Shown: one piece after another, positions 49,001-56,337 of the stretch
How positions within the stretch are numbered: position 1 is the first letter of the stretch
Layout: every line of letters starts with the position of its first letter
Notes under the pieces: model-generated
Told to the model about the DNA's origin: nothing
Database searches by the model: none
Seen by the model: the letters and a program-made list of their open reading frames with translations, nothing else
Translations under genes and position numbers: made by a program
Assembly: GCA_022842245.1 (NCBI GenBank)
Contig: JALHPZ010000028.1
Coordinates: forward strand, 1 to 64,000
DNA length: 64,000 nucleotides
Reading direction: 5' to 3'
Source of the DNA: Gemmataceae bacterium
GTDB lineage: Bacteria > Planctomycetota > Planctomycetia > Gemmatales > Gemmataceae

Positions 49001-51947
49001 ACCGCGCCGCCTTCGCCAGGTCGGCGGGGGTTTCCTTCAAGAGTTGCTGCACGAGCGACGGCGGCGCGGCGGCCGGAGCGGGCGGCTTTTCCACGCCCCA
49101 AAGTTTCGCCAACACCTCGACCATGTTGGGGTCCTGTTTCTTCAGCTCGTCGAGATTGAACGGGTAGAAATCGTTCCGGCTGAAGAACGCCTCGGTCGTC
49201 TCGGCGAAGTACTCCATCGGGTTCGTCATCGCGTAGGCCTTCTCGAATGTGTTCGGCCGGCCGTTGCCAAGATGGCGCTCCACTTTGTCGTACTTTCCCG
49301 ATTCCTTCGCGCGGGCGTACGCGGCGGCAACCTCCGGGTTGGCGAACCCCTTCGCCACGACGCGATCGTGGTAGCCGTGCGCGAGCTCGTGCAAGGTCAC
49401 GTTCGGCATTCGGTTCGCCTCGGCCTCGAAGATGCGCACGTTGTGGAACTCGACCGCCTTCGCCATTGCCGGGTCGCGCCCCTGCGATCGCAGCCAGCCC
49501 GCGCCGGGGTGGTACTCGGCGAGCGGGCGCACGCCGGGGTATTCCGGGTTGAAGTACAGCGGGATTTCCTGCAACTTCGCCACCGCCGCCTTCGGCACGA
49601 CCTTCACGATCTCCGCCAGTTGCTTCTCGAGGATCTCCATTGCCTTCGCCGTCAGCCGTGCGTCGGCGGCGAGCAGGACGCGGTTGACGTGCACCGTCCA
49701 ACCGCGGATCGTGCGCGTCTCGTACACCGGTTCGGGTGCCGGGGCGTGCGGCGATTGCAGGTTGTCCACCAGGTACCGCGTCATCGCCTCCATCAGGTGC
49801 TGATCGGTGTTCCGCCCCTCGCGGATGGCGTGCGTCCGGTTCGGGTACGGCAGTACGCTGAACCGTTTGCCCATGGAGATCAGTTCTTCCATCAGGCGTT
49901 CGGTGCCCTGATAGTGGCAGTTGTCGTCGCCGGTGCCGTGGACGAGGAGCAGGTTGCCGCGCAGCTTGATGGCGTGGGTGATGGGCGAACCATCGCGGTA
50001 GCCGGCGGCGTTATCCGTCGGCAGGCCCATGTAGCGTTCCTGGTAGATCGTGTCGTAGAGCCGTTGATCGGCGACGGGTGCGACGGCGATGGCGGTGCGG
50101 TAGAGGTCCGGGTGGCGGAATAGGGCGTTGAGGCTCATGCTGCCGCCGCCGCTCCAGCCCCACGAACCGACGCGGGTCGGGTCGACCTCCGGCCAGCGCT
50201 TCAGCAGTTCGCGCACGGCCGCCGCCTGCTCGCCCGGGGCGACGATGCCGATCTTCTTGTGAACCGACTTCCGCCACTCGCGACCGCGCGGGACGTTAGT
50301 GCCGCGATTGTCCACACTCGCGACGACGAATCCTCGCTGCGCAAGCATCCAGTGCCACAGCCCGCGCGGGCCGGGCCACGCATCCCGCACCGTCTGCCCG
50401 TGGGGCTCGCCATAGACATGCATCAAGAGAGGTAGCTTCACGCTTTCCTCGATCTCCGCCGGCTTCATGCTCCAGCCGTCGAGCGTAACGCCGTTGCCGA
50501 TCGGCACTTTGATGAACTCGATGGCCGGTCGACGCAATGCGGCCAGCTTCTCCCGCAACTTGGCGTTGTCGGCGAGCGTGCGAACGGGTGTGTTCTCGCC
50601 GGGTCGAATGAGGTCCACCACCGGCGGGGTCGTGAAGTTCGACCACGTATGGACCGCCCACTTCGCATCCGGGGAGAAGTCGAACGTATGCCAGCCGCCC
50701 CGCTTCGGATCCGTCAGCTCCTCGTGCGCTCCGTTTCCGTTCAGATTCGCACGGTACAGGTGCCGTTGGGTGGCATTTTCACTTGACGCAGCGAAGTACA
50801 ACCAGCTTCCCTTCTCGTCGATCGCTTCGATCGCTAGCACGTCGAAGTCGCCCGACGTAATGGATTCCATCGGGGAGCCATCGACATAAACGCGGTAGGC
50901 GTGCCGCCAGCCCGATCGTTCGCTGAGCCACAGGAAGCTCTTGCCGCCGTCGAGCCAACGGAACGGGTTCTCGTTCTCCAGCCAGGCGGAATCCTTCTCG
51001 GTAAAGACCGCTTTCCCCTTCCCCGTGGCGGGATCGACGCGCCAGACAGTCAGTTCCGTTTGCAGTCCGTTGAACCGCTGCACCAGCACACTCTTGCCGT
51101 CCGGGGTCCACTCGGCGTGGGGCAGGTAATGCTCGCGCGGGTCGCCAGGCAGGTCGATCCACTGCACCTTCCCACCCTTGGCGGGAACGATGCCGAGCCG
51201 TGTGGCCGAGTTCTTCTCGCCGACTTTCGGATATGCGAACGTGGTGATCTTCGGCGTCTTGCTCGCTACGGTGTCGACGAGGTGGAACTCCGGAACGCCA
51301 CTGGTGTCGAACTGCCAGAACAGAACGTGCTGGCCGTCCGGGCTCCAGCGGAAGCAATTCCGCAGGTCCAGCTCCTCCTCGTTCACCCAGTCGGACGTGC
51401 CGTTGATGATCGACTTCGAGCCGTCGGCGGTCAGCGGCGTGATCGCGAGGGTGGCGAGATCCTGGACGTAAAGGTTGTTCTCGCGGACGTAGGCGACGCG
51501 CGTGCCGTCGGGCGAGAAGGTGGCGAACATCAGCGACGCCGGCGCGGCATCCCCGCCGAGCTTGCGGAGCGTCTTGCCCGCCACGTCGAGCACCCAATAA
51601 TCGCCGCGGGTATTCTGCCGCCAGACCCGCTGGCTGTTCGTGAAGATCAGAACTTTGGATTCGTCGGTGGAAAGCTCGTATGCGTCGACCGCCAGCGGTT
51701 GCTTTGCACCCGCGGGCGTGAACGCCGACACCGGAACGACGAAATCCTTCTTGCCGCTAGCCGGATCGTTGCGGACGAGTTCGCCCTTCTCGAGGGTGAA
51801 ATACGTCGACGTCTGCTTGCTCCACCGCCGCGCCGGGATCGGTTCCGTGGCGAACTCGCCGGTGCCGAACAGCCGACCGACGGAGAGCAGCGAATCATCC
51901 GCGCGCAGCGAGCCGACGGCGAGGGCGAAGACGAGCGCCAGATACAT
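46017..51947 (-). CDS. Chimeric exported protein: S9 peptidase + HExxH metallopeptidase + two haem-c domains + sugar-dehydrogenase-like propeller (1,976 residues)
   Basis: From the ATG at 51947 a signal peptide (MYLALVFALAVGSLRA) leads into a DPP-IV-type propeller (~20-480) and an alpha/beta-hydrolase with triad S599 (GWSGG), D674 (GTGDDN) and H706. A Pro-rich linker (~732-740) leads to a metallopeptidase domain (~740-950) with H853-E-x2-H857 in LHELAHGYHD. Next come CARCH (1001-1005) and CANCH (1174-1178), two c-type haem sites, then a DUF6797-like beta region (~1280-1530). The C-terminal domain (~1545-1900) resembles glucose/sorbosone dehydrogenase propellers (IRPTGFDFLNDGKSM, HEFAMGLQTDSDGNFYYAKSG). 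Each module exists alone in planctomycetes; this combination is unusual. A single unbroken frame supports a true fusion, although an assembly join cannot be excluded. Confidence 0.8.
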   Translation of the reverse strand: MYLALVFALAVGSLRADDSLLSVGRLFGTGEFATEPIPARRWSKQTSTYFTLEKGELVRNDPASGKKDFVVPVSAFTPAGAKQPLAVDAYELSTDESKVLIFTNSQRVWRQNTRGDYWVLDVAGKTLRKLGGDAAPASLMFATFSPDGTRVAYVRENNLYVQDLATLAITPLTADGSKSIINGTSDWVNEEELDLRNCFRWSPDGQHVLFWQFDTSGVPEFHLVDTVASKTPKITTFAYPKVGEKNSATRLGIVPAKGGKVQWIDLPGDPREHYLPHAEWTPDGKSVLVQRFNGLQTELTVWRVDPATGKGKAVFTEKDSAWLENENPFRWLDGGKSFLWLSERSGWRHAYRVYVDGSPMESITSGDFDVLAIEAIDEKGSWLYFAASSENATQRHLYRANLNGNGAHEELTDPKRGGWHTFDFSPDAKWAVHTWSNFTTPPVVDLIRPGENTPVRTLADNAKLREKLAALRRPAIEFIKVPIGNGVTLDGWSMKPAEIEESVKLPLLMHVYGEPHGQTVRDAWPGPRGLWHWMLAQRGFVVASVDNRGTNVPRGREWRKSVHKKIGIVAPGEQAAAVRELLKRWPEVDPTRVGSWGWSGGGSMSLNALFRHPDLYRTAIAVAPVADQRLYDTIYQERYMGLPTDNAAGYRDGSPITHAIKLRGNLLLVHGTGDDNCHYQGTERLMEELISMGKRFSVLPYPNRTHAIREGRNTDQHLMEAMTRYLVDNLQSPHAPAPEPVYETRTIRGWTVHVNRVLLAADARLTAKAMEILEKQLAEIVKVVPKAAVAKLQEIPLYFNPEYPGVRPLAEYHPGAGWLRSQGRDPAMAKAVEFHNVRIFEAEANRMPNVTLHELAHGYHDRVVAKGFANPEVAAAYARAKESGKYDKVERHLGNGRPNTFEKAYAMTNPMEYFAETTEAFFSRNDFYPFNLDELKKQDPNMVEVLAKLWGVEKPPAPAAAPPSLVQQLLKETPADLAKAARSQGDAGRGAVLFFQPFLTCARCHDPEVGTKLGPDLAQAGKEATAEYLIESVLAPSKVLKKGYEPLTISTTDGRTISGQLVDEKNGTLTLIDPAGGKTIAIPTADIEKRSTGTVSLMPEGLANMLSDRQQFLDLAKYLIEIAEGGPTRAKELRPAQTVFVLPEYEKTIDHAGLLRRLDDKAFQRGEAIYTRVCANCHGTHTQPGSLPTSPKFAAHTFKNGSDPHSLYRTLTHGYNLMAPQTWMVPRQKYDVIHYLREAYLKPHNPSQYSRIDDAYLAKLPKGTTFGPAPASVDPWMAMDYGPSLMNTYEVGGPGPNIAYKGIAVRLDPGTGGVSRGTRWALFDHDTLRFAAAWNGSGFIDWKGIHFNGQHQVHPKLVGERHIENSVGPGWANPAKGSFADPRPKGREGRPYGPLPREWAQFKGTYSYGDQTVIAYTVGDAAILELEGAEANGVFTRTLEIDRSSHDLLARLAPEGAAVAVIGDSKVSVVRRDGFHVLSIPAAATPTRVKVLLAKGGTDLAAYAKTAPRALKPLTEGGPKRWPETLTTTATLGKNAGPFAVDTFELPVRNPWNALIRPTGFDFLNDGKSMAVCTWDGDVWRVDGIDKPEAGLKWQRIASGLFQPLGLKVRDGSIFVCCRDQIAKLHDRNGDGETDFVECFNNDHQVTEHFHEFAMGLQTDSDGNFYYAKSGRHALPALVPHHGTLLKVSKDGTKTDILATGFRAANGVCLNPDGTFFVTDQEGFWTPKNRINKVEVGGFYGNLFGYTDITDTADSAMKQPLCWITNAFDRSPAELIWVPAKTWGPLAGALLNTSYGMGQIFVVPHETVNGQAQGGMCALPLPTFPTGVMRPRFHPTDDHLYACGMFAWAGNVTLPGGFYRVRYTGQPADLPIGLKAKTGAVELTFTDAIDPKTIDAKSFDVKVWGLKRTQNYGSKHIDEKPLAVAKATLAADGKTVRLELPDLAPTWCMEIRFRLKGTDGRPIAGTIHNTIHALGR

Positions 51948-52320
51948 GCGATTGCGGTTCACGTCGAGCCTCGGTGGCGATGGAAAGAATGCGATTCGAG
52001 CGGCTCCAACAATGATGTCGCTCCCAAAGCCAATAATTGTCATGGAAGCGCCCGAACGATTTTCGAGAACGAGAAAACGAAGTCGATCCATCTTGGCCCC
52101 GGAGGGGCCGCGGCGTGTAGCCACGGGTGGAGCGCAGCGGAACCCGTGGTCGTCGAACCAGTCGCATCGTCCCCGGCAGGGGTCGAGGGAGCGGGATCGT
52201 CCCTTCGCCCCTTTCGGGGCGAGGAATACCGTCAACACGTCCACGGGTTACGCTGCGCTCCACCCGTGGCTACATCCCGTTGCCCCAGTCGGGGCAAAAA
52301 ACCACTATCGTCAACACGAT
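51948..52320. other. Intergenic region carrying a composite palindromic element
   Basis: No gene is supported in this 373-bp stretch. It contains the palindromic element at 52095-52296, described separately. The part next to the chimera (51948-52090) is where its promoter should lie, but no strong sigma-70 boxes are visible on the minus strand. Confidence 0.5.
52095..52296. repeat. Composite palindromic element with 34-bp inverted-repeat arms
   Basis: Arms at 52116-52149 and 52241-52274 are reverse complements at 33 of 34 positions. Each arm has its own hairpin (CCACGGGT/ACCCGTGG, 12-nt loop). Flanking and internal palindromes are GGCCCCGGAGGGGCC at 52095-52109, CCCCTTTCGGGG near 52208-52219 and GCCCCAGTCGGGGC near 52282-52295. 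The layout is the same as in the element at 1960-2136, although the base sequence differs. Confidence 0.85.
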
Positions 52321-53067
52321 TCACTTCTTCCCGGGTTCGTACTCGAAGGCCTTGTCGTCCACCGGGACGACCCAGACGTTGCGGAACTTCACCGGGTTGC
52401 CGTGGTCCTGGAGGAACACCGGGCCGGTCATCGTCTTCTTCTGCCGGTCGCGGATCGCGTCCAGGTAGGGCGTGTTGCCGAAGCGGAACGGGTGGAACGT
52501 CGACTTCGGCTCGCCGAAGGTCGCGCCGTCCTGCACCTTCTGGCCGTTATACCACGCGGTGATGGTCCCCTTCTCGACGATGGTTCCCTTGTCGTCCCGC
52601 CGCGGCGCGCGGTAGCGGATATCGAAGACCTGCCATTCCCCCGGCTTGCGGCAGGCGTTCACCAGCGGAGGCGAGAACCCGTACACGGCGCCGGCGTCGT
52701 CCTGCGTCACCTTCTCCTTGCCGTACGAATTGAAGACCTGCACCTCGTAGTTCCCGTGGATGTACACGCCGCTGTTCCCCGGCCCCTTCTCCGGCAGCAG
52801 GAACTCGACGTGGATGTCGGCGTCCTTGAAGTGCAGCTTCGAGACGATGTGGTTCTGGTTCTTCCTGTTCGAGGTCGACGTGATGACGCCGTTTTCGATC
52901 GGCCAGTCGATCGCGCCGCCCGCCATGCTCAGGAACTTGTGGTTCCCCTTGTCGTCGAGCAGAATCGTCGCGCCCTTCGGCGGTGTGACGGGTAGCTTGC
53001 TCTGATCCGGCGGGAAATCGGAGCCGGCCCCAAGAGCCGACATCGCGAGCAGTAACGCAACCGTCAT
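52321..53067 (-). CDS. Secreted DUF1080 (3-keto-disaccharide hydrolase-like) protein
   Basis: The ATG at 53067 follows GAGGAGG and starts a short signal peptide (MTVALLLAMSALGAGSDFP). The 248-residue protein has the concanavalin-like jellyroll of DUF1080. Typical motifs are LHFKDADIHVEFLLPEKG, GNSGVYIHGNYEVQVFNSYG (given in parts) and GPVFLQDHGNPVKFRNVWV at the end. Relatives hydrolyse 3-keto-glycosides or bind glycans; the exact activity is unknown. Such proteins are greatly expanded in planctomycetes. It is upstream of the chimera on the same strand, 373 bp away, so a shared transcript is uncertain. Confidence 0.9.
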   Translation of the reverse strand: MTVALLLAMSALGAGSDFPPDQSKLPVTPPKGATILLDDKGNHKFLSMAGGAIDWPIENGVITSTSNRKNQNHIVSKLHFKDADIHVEFLLPEKGPGNSGVYIHGNYEVQVFNSYGKEKVTQDDAGAVYGFSPPLVNACRKPGEWQVFDIRYRAPRRDDKGTIVEKGTITAWYNGQKVQDGATFGEPKSTFHPFRFGNTPYLDAIRDRQKKTMTGPVFLQDHGNPVKFRNVWVVPVDDKAFEYEPGKK

Positions 53068-53563
53068 TCCTTTGCCTCCTCGGGGAACCATCAAGGTCCG
53101 GTTGCATTCCCGCTTGCGAGAGGTCGCCGTGTTACCGACCGGACACGGGGCTTCATTGGCAGACCGTAAGTTAGAGATTATTTCCCGCGTCGCCCGATTG
53201 GAATATCGAGGTCGACCATTTCCAAGTCGCCCCACGGGCGAGGCTTCCCGAAACCGCCACTACGAGTTCCGGACGATGGCCCGCGAAGACCGCGGGAAAG
53301 TGGGGCGTCGCTCCACATGATTGTAGCCCCGCACCGGCAGGTCGAAGAATCCAACGAATCCGTCTTTCACTAGCACCCGATTATTCGACCGAGATCGTGA
53401 AATCGTTGTTCCACGGTAACACGAAGCCGTCGGCGCGCCCGAACGCCGGACAGATCGCCGGCCCGTCGCTGGTTTTTCATACATCCCGTTTCGCCCGCGT
53501 CTGAATCGCGGACTAATCTCCAGTGCCCGCCAGTCATTGACCGCCTCTAATTGTGATTTTCCC
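53068..53563. other. Divergent intergenic region before the Ser/Thr kinase gene
   Basis: No gene is supported in these 496 bases. An AT-richer patch near 53160-53190 includes TTGGCA-17 bp-TATTTC on the plus strand, a weak promoter candidate about 380 bp before the kinase gene. No repeats or strong hairpins were seen. Confidence 0.35.
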
Positions 53564-55078
53564 ATGCCCGCACCAACCTCGACCGCCGATATTCTGGAAG
53601 TCATTCGCAAGAGCCAGTTGGTGGCCTCGGACCGTCTGGACGCGTTGTCGTGCGAAGCGGAGAGCGACCCGGCCGCCGTCATTCGTCAGCTCCAGGCCGA
53701 CGGTACCCTGACTCCGTTCCAGGCGGAACAGTTACTCAAGGGCCGGCACAAGGGTTTCGTGCTCGGCAAGTATCGACTGCTGGACCGGATCGGCATGGGC
53801 GGCATGGGTCAGGTCTACCTGGCCGAACATGCGACCATGAAGCGCCGCGTGGCGATCAAGGTGCTGCCGCCCGACCGTTGCGACAACGAGTTCGCCCGCG
53901 AGCGATTCCAGCGCGAGGCGAAGGCCGCCGCCGCCGTCGAACACCCGAACATCGTCCGCGCCTACGATCTGGAGATGGATGGCGACGTTTCATTCCTGGT
54001 GATGGAGTACATCGACGGCACGACCCTGCACGAGTTGGTCGCCCGCCGGGGTCCGCTCGATCCGGGTCGGGCCGCGCACTACCTCTGGCAGATCGCCAAC
54101 GGATTGGAAGCCATCCACTGTTTCCAGCTCGTTCACCGTGACATCAAGCCCGCGAACCTGTTGCTCGACCGCTCCGGCGTCGTGCGTATCGTCGACCTCG
54201 GCCTGGTCCGCTCGGAATTGGACGACGACGCGCTGACCCGCGGCGAAGGGGCGAAGATGCTCGGCACCGCCGACTATCTCGCGCCGGAGCAGGCGATCGA
54301 GTGTTCGAAGGTCGATGGCCGTGCCGACCTCTACAGCCTGGGCTGCACGGCGTACTACCTGCTGACCGGCCAGCCGCCGTTCCCCTCGGACAAGATGTCG
54401 CAAAAGCTGATCGCGCACCAGACGAAGCCGGCGCCGCCGATCCGCGGCCTGAACCCCGCCGTGCCCGAAGGCCTCGCCGTCGTCGTCCATCGCCTGCTCG
54501 CCAAGAAACCCGACGACCGCTACCGCACCGCGACGGATCTGCTCGAGGCGCTTGCGCCGTTCGTGAAGCCGGTCCCCCCGACCGAAGAGGACTTCCCGTC
54601 GCCCGGGAGCCCCTCGCTGGCACGATCGGGGATCAGCCTCAACGGCTGGGTGTCCATGAACATGGTCGACCGGACCGGTTCGCAGGCCTCCGCGAGCGGT
54701 TCGGCGATCCGCTTCCACTCGGACACGAACCCGAAACTGCCGGCGTCGCAGGCGCAGCAGCAGACGAAGGCGAACGCCTCGCAGGAAACGATGCCGGCAC
54801 GACCGGGAATTCCGCAGGAGGTCCCCGCGACGCCGGCACCGAAGGTCCGCAACAAGCCGAAGCCGCCGGCAATCGTCGTAGAACTGAAAGTCCCGGAGAA
54901 ACCCAAGCCGATCGACGACACCCGAGGGAAAAGCACGGCTCTGAAAGCGGATCGGCTCTTCCGCGATCCGTCGGTGGAGCACCATCCGTCATCCATCGCC
55001 GGTCGATGGATCTGGTTGGCGCTCGCCCTCGTTTGCGGTGCGGCGCTCGTCGGATTGTTGGCGATGGGAACCCGCTGA
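53564..55078 (+). CDS. Membrane-anchored Ser/Thr protein kinase (PknB-like)
   Basis: The 504-residue protein has an N-terminal helical region (residues 6-62, ending GTLTPFQAEQLLKGRHKGFVL in parts) that is characteristic of planctomycete kinases. The kinase domain then has the glycine loop GMGGMGQV (77-84), K99 in VAIKV, catalytic HRDIKPANLL (191-200) and DLG (211-213) in place of DFG. A long Pro/Ala/Lys-rich segment follows, and one membrane helix lies near the C-terminus (IWLALALVCGAALVGLLAMG). There is no extracytoplasmic sensor domain, as only a few residues follow the helix. Its signal must come from the cytosol or a partner protein. Confidence 0.92.
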   Translation: MPAPTSTADILEVIRKSQLVASDRLDALSCEAESDPAAVIRQLQADGTLTPFQAEQLLKGRHKGFVLGKYRLLDRIGMGGMGQVYLAEHATMKRRVAIKVLPPDRCDNEFARERFQREAKAAAAVEHPNIVRAYDLEMDGDVSFLVMEYIDGTTLHELVARRGPLDPGRAAHYLWQIANGLEAIHCFQLVHRDIKPANLLLDRSGVVRIVDLGLVRSELDDDALTRGEGAKMLGTADYLAPEQAIECSKVDGRADLYSLGCTAYYLLTGQPPFPSDKMSQKLIAHQTKPAPPIRGLNPAVPEGLAVVVHRLLAKKPDDRYRTATDLLEALAPFVKPVPPTEEDFPSPGSPSLARSGISLNGWVSMNMVDRTGSQASASGSAIRFHSDTNPKLPASQAQQQTKANASQETMPARPGIPQEVPATPAPKVRNKPKPPAIVVELKVPEKPKPIDDTRGKSTALKADRLFRDPSVEHHPSSIAGRWIWLALALVCGAALVGLLAMGTR

Positions 55079-55122
55079 TCCTCGTGCTTGACGCGGGCGG
55101 GCCGGACCCGCACAATCGGGGC

Positions 55123-56337
55123 ATGTCCGTCTATCTCTCGACCGAACTGCGCCCCGCGCGCTGGCCCTGGCTCGAAGCCGCCCGCGAGCGGGGCCAACTC
55201 TGGCTCTACGACCCCCGCCGCATCGCCGGGCCGCCGATCCCGATTTCCGAGTTCGACCTCGAAGCGGTCAACCTCTTCAACGGCCAACTCACAATCGCGG
55301 AGATCCATGCCACGCTGACGGTCCGCTTCGGTGCCGGCGCGCCCTCGCCCCAATCCCTCGCCGCCTTCGCCGAACGGCTCGACCGCGAACTCTACCTCGA
55401 CGGTTTCGCCTTCCGCGATTACCTCGCCGGCACGATTCGCCGGCCTTCCTGCGTCGGCTGCTACCCGCTCGAACCGGCCGCGATCCGCGCCAAGATGGAC
55501 CGGCTCTTCACCGCCCCCGGCGGCCCCGGACTGCCGAACGGACGCGCGATCGATAACCCGCGCCTCCGCGCCGTCCTCGCCCCCCACATGGACTACGACC
55601 GCGGCAACGTCACCTACGGCCATGCCTTCAAGACCCTGATCGAACAGACCGACGCCCGGCTGTTCTTCGTCATCGGCACCTCGCACTACTCCCCGGCCCG
55701 CTTCTCGCTCACGCGCATGAACTTCGTCACGCCGCTCGGGATGATCGAAACCGACCGCGCGTCCGTCGATCGGATTGCGGCCGCGTGCGGACCGGCGGTC
55801 TTCGAGGACCCCTTCGCGCACCTGCCGGAGCATTCGATCGAGCTGGAAGTCGTCGTGTTGCAGCACTTGCTCGGCGACCGGCCGTTCCGCATCGTGCCGT
55901 TGCTGGTGGGTTCGTTCGGCGACTGCGTGGCGTCGCGGACCGCACCGGATCAGGTCGACGAGATCGCCCGCATGATCGACGCCCTGCGGGACGCCGAGTC
56001 CGCGGCCGGGGAACCGGTCTGCTACGTCATCAGCGGGGACCTCGCGCACGTCGGCCCGAAGTTCGGCGACCCGGAGCCGGTGCGGGCGCCGTTCCTGGCC
56101 GAAAGCCGGCAACGCGACGAAGCGATCCTCGACACGTTGAAGGCCGCCGACCGGAACGGATATTTCGAAACGATCACCGACGAGGGCGACGCCCGCCGCA
56201 TCTGCGGTCTGCCGCCGACATACGTGGCGCTGGCCGCCGCTCGACCCAATGAGGGGACGACGCTGCACTATCAGCAATTTGTCCATCCGCAGGGCCACGA
56301 GAGCGTCAGCTTCGCCGCCGCCGCGTTCTACGAATAG
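55123..56337 (+). CDS. MEMO1/AmmeMemoRadiSam system protein B family protein
   Basis: The 404-residue protein ends with a MEMO1-type domain (about 145-404). The visible metal-site motifs are VLAPHMDYDRGNV, IGTSHYSPARF, HSIELEVVVLQHLL and VISGDLAHVGPKFG. This domain resembles class-III ring-opening dioxygenases; the natural reaction is unknown. About 140 residues precede it (VNLFNGQLTIAEIHATLTV and others), which ordinary MEMO proteins (~280) lack. The AMMECR1 and radical-SAM partners of the usual trio are not adjacent. Its stop abuts the stop of the convergent sulfatase. Confidence 0.85.
   Translation: MSVYLSTELRPARWPWLEAARERGQLWLYDPRRIAGPPIPISEFDLEAVNLFNGQLTIAEIHATLTVRFGAGAPSPQSLAAFAERLDRELYLDGFAFRDYLAGTIRRPSCVGCYPLEPAAIRAKMDRLFTAPGGPGLPNGRAIDNPRLRAVLAPHMDYDRGNVTYGHAFKTLIEQTDARLFFVIGTSHYSPARFSLTRMNFVTPLGMIETDRASVDRIAAACGPAVFEDPFAHLPEHSIELEVVVLQHLLGDRPFRIVPLLVGSFGDCVASRTAPDQVDEIARMIDALRDAESAAGEPVCYVISGDLAHVGPKFGDPEPVRAPFLAESRQRDEAILDTLKAADRNGYFETITDEGDARRICGLPPTYVALAAARPNEGTTLHYQQFVHPQGHESVSFAAAAFYE

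Noticed and set aside
51948-52244. Upstream extension of the chimera
   Set aside because: It runs through the palindromic element, and the signal peptide begins at 51947.
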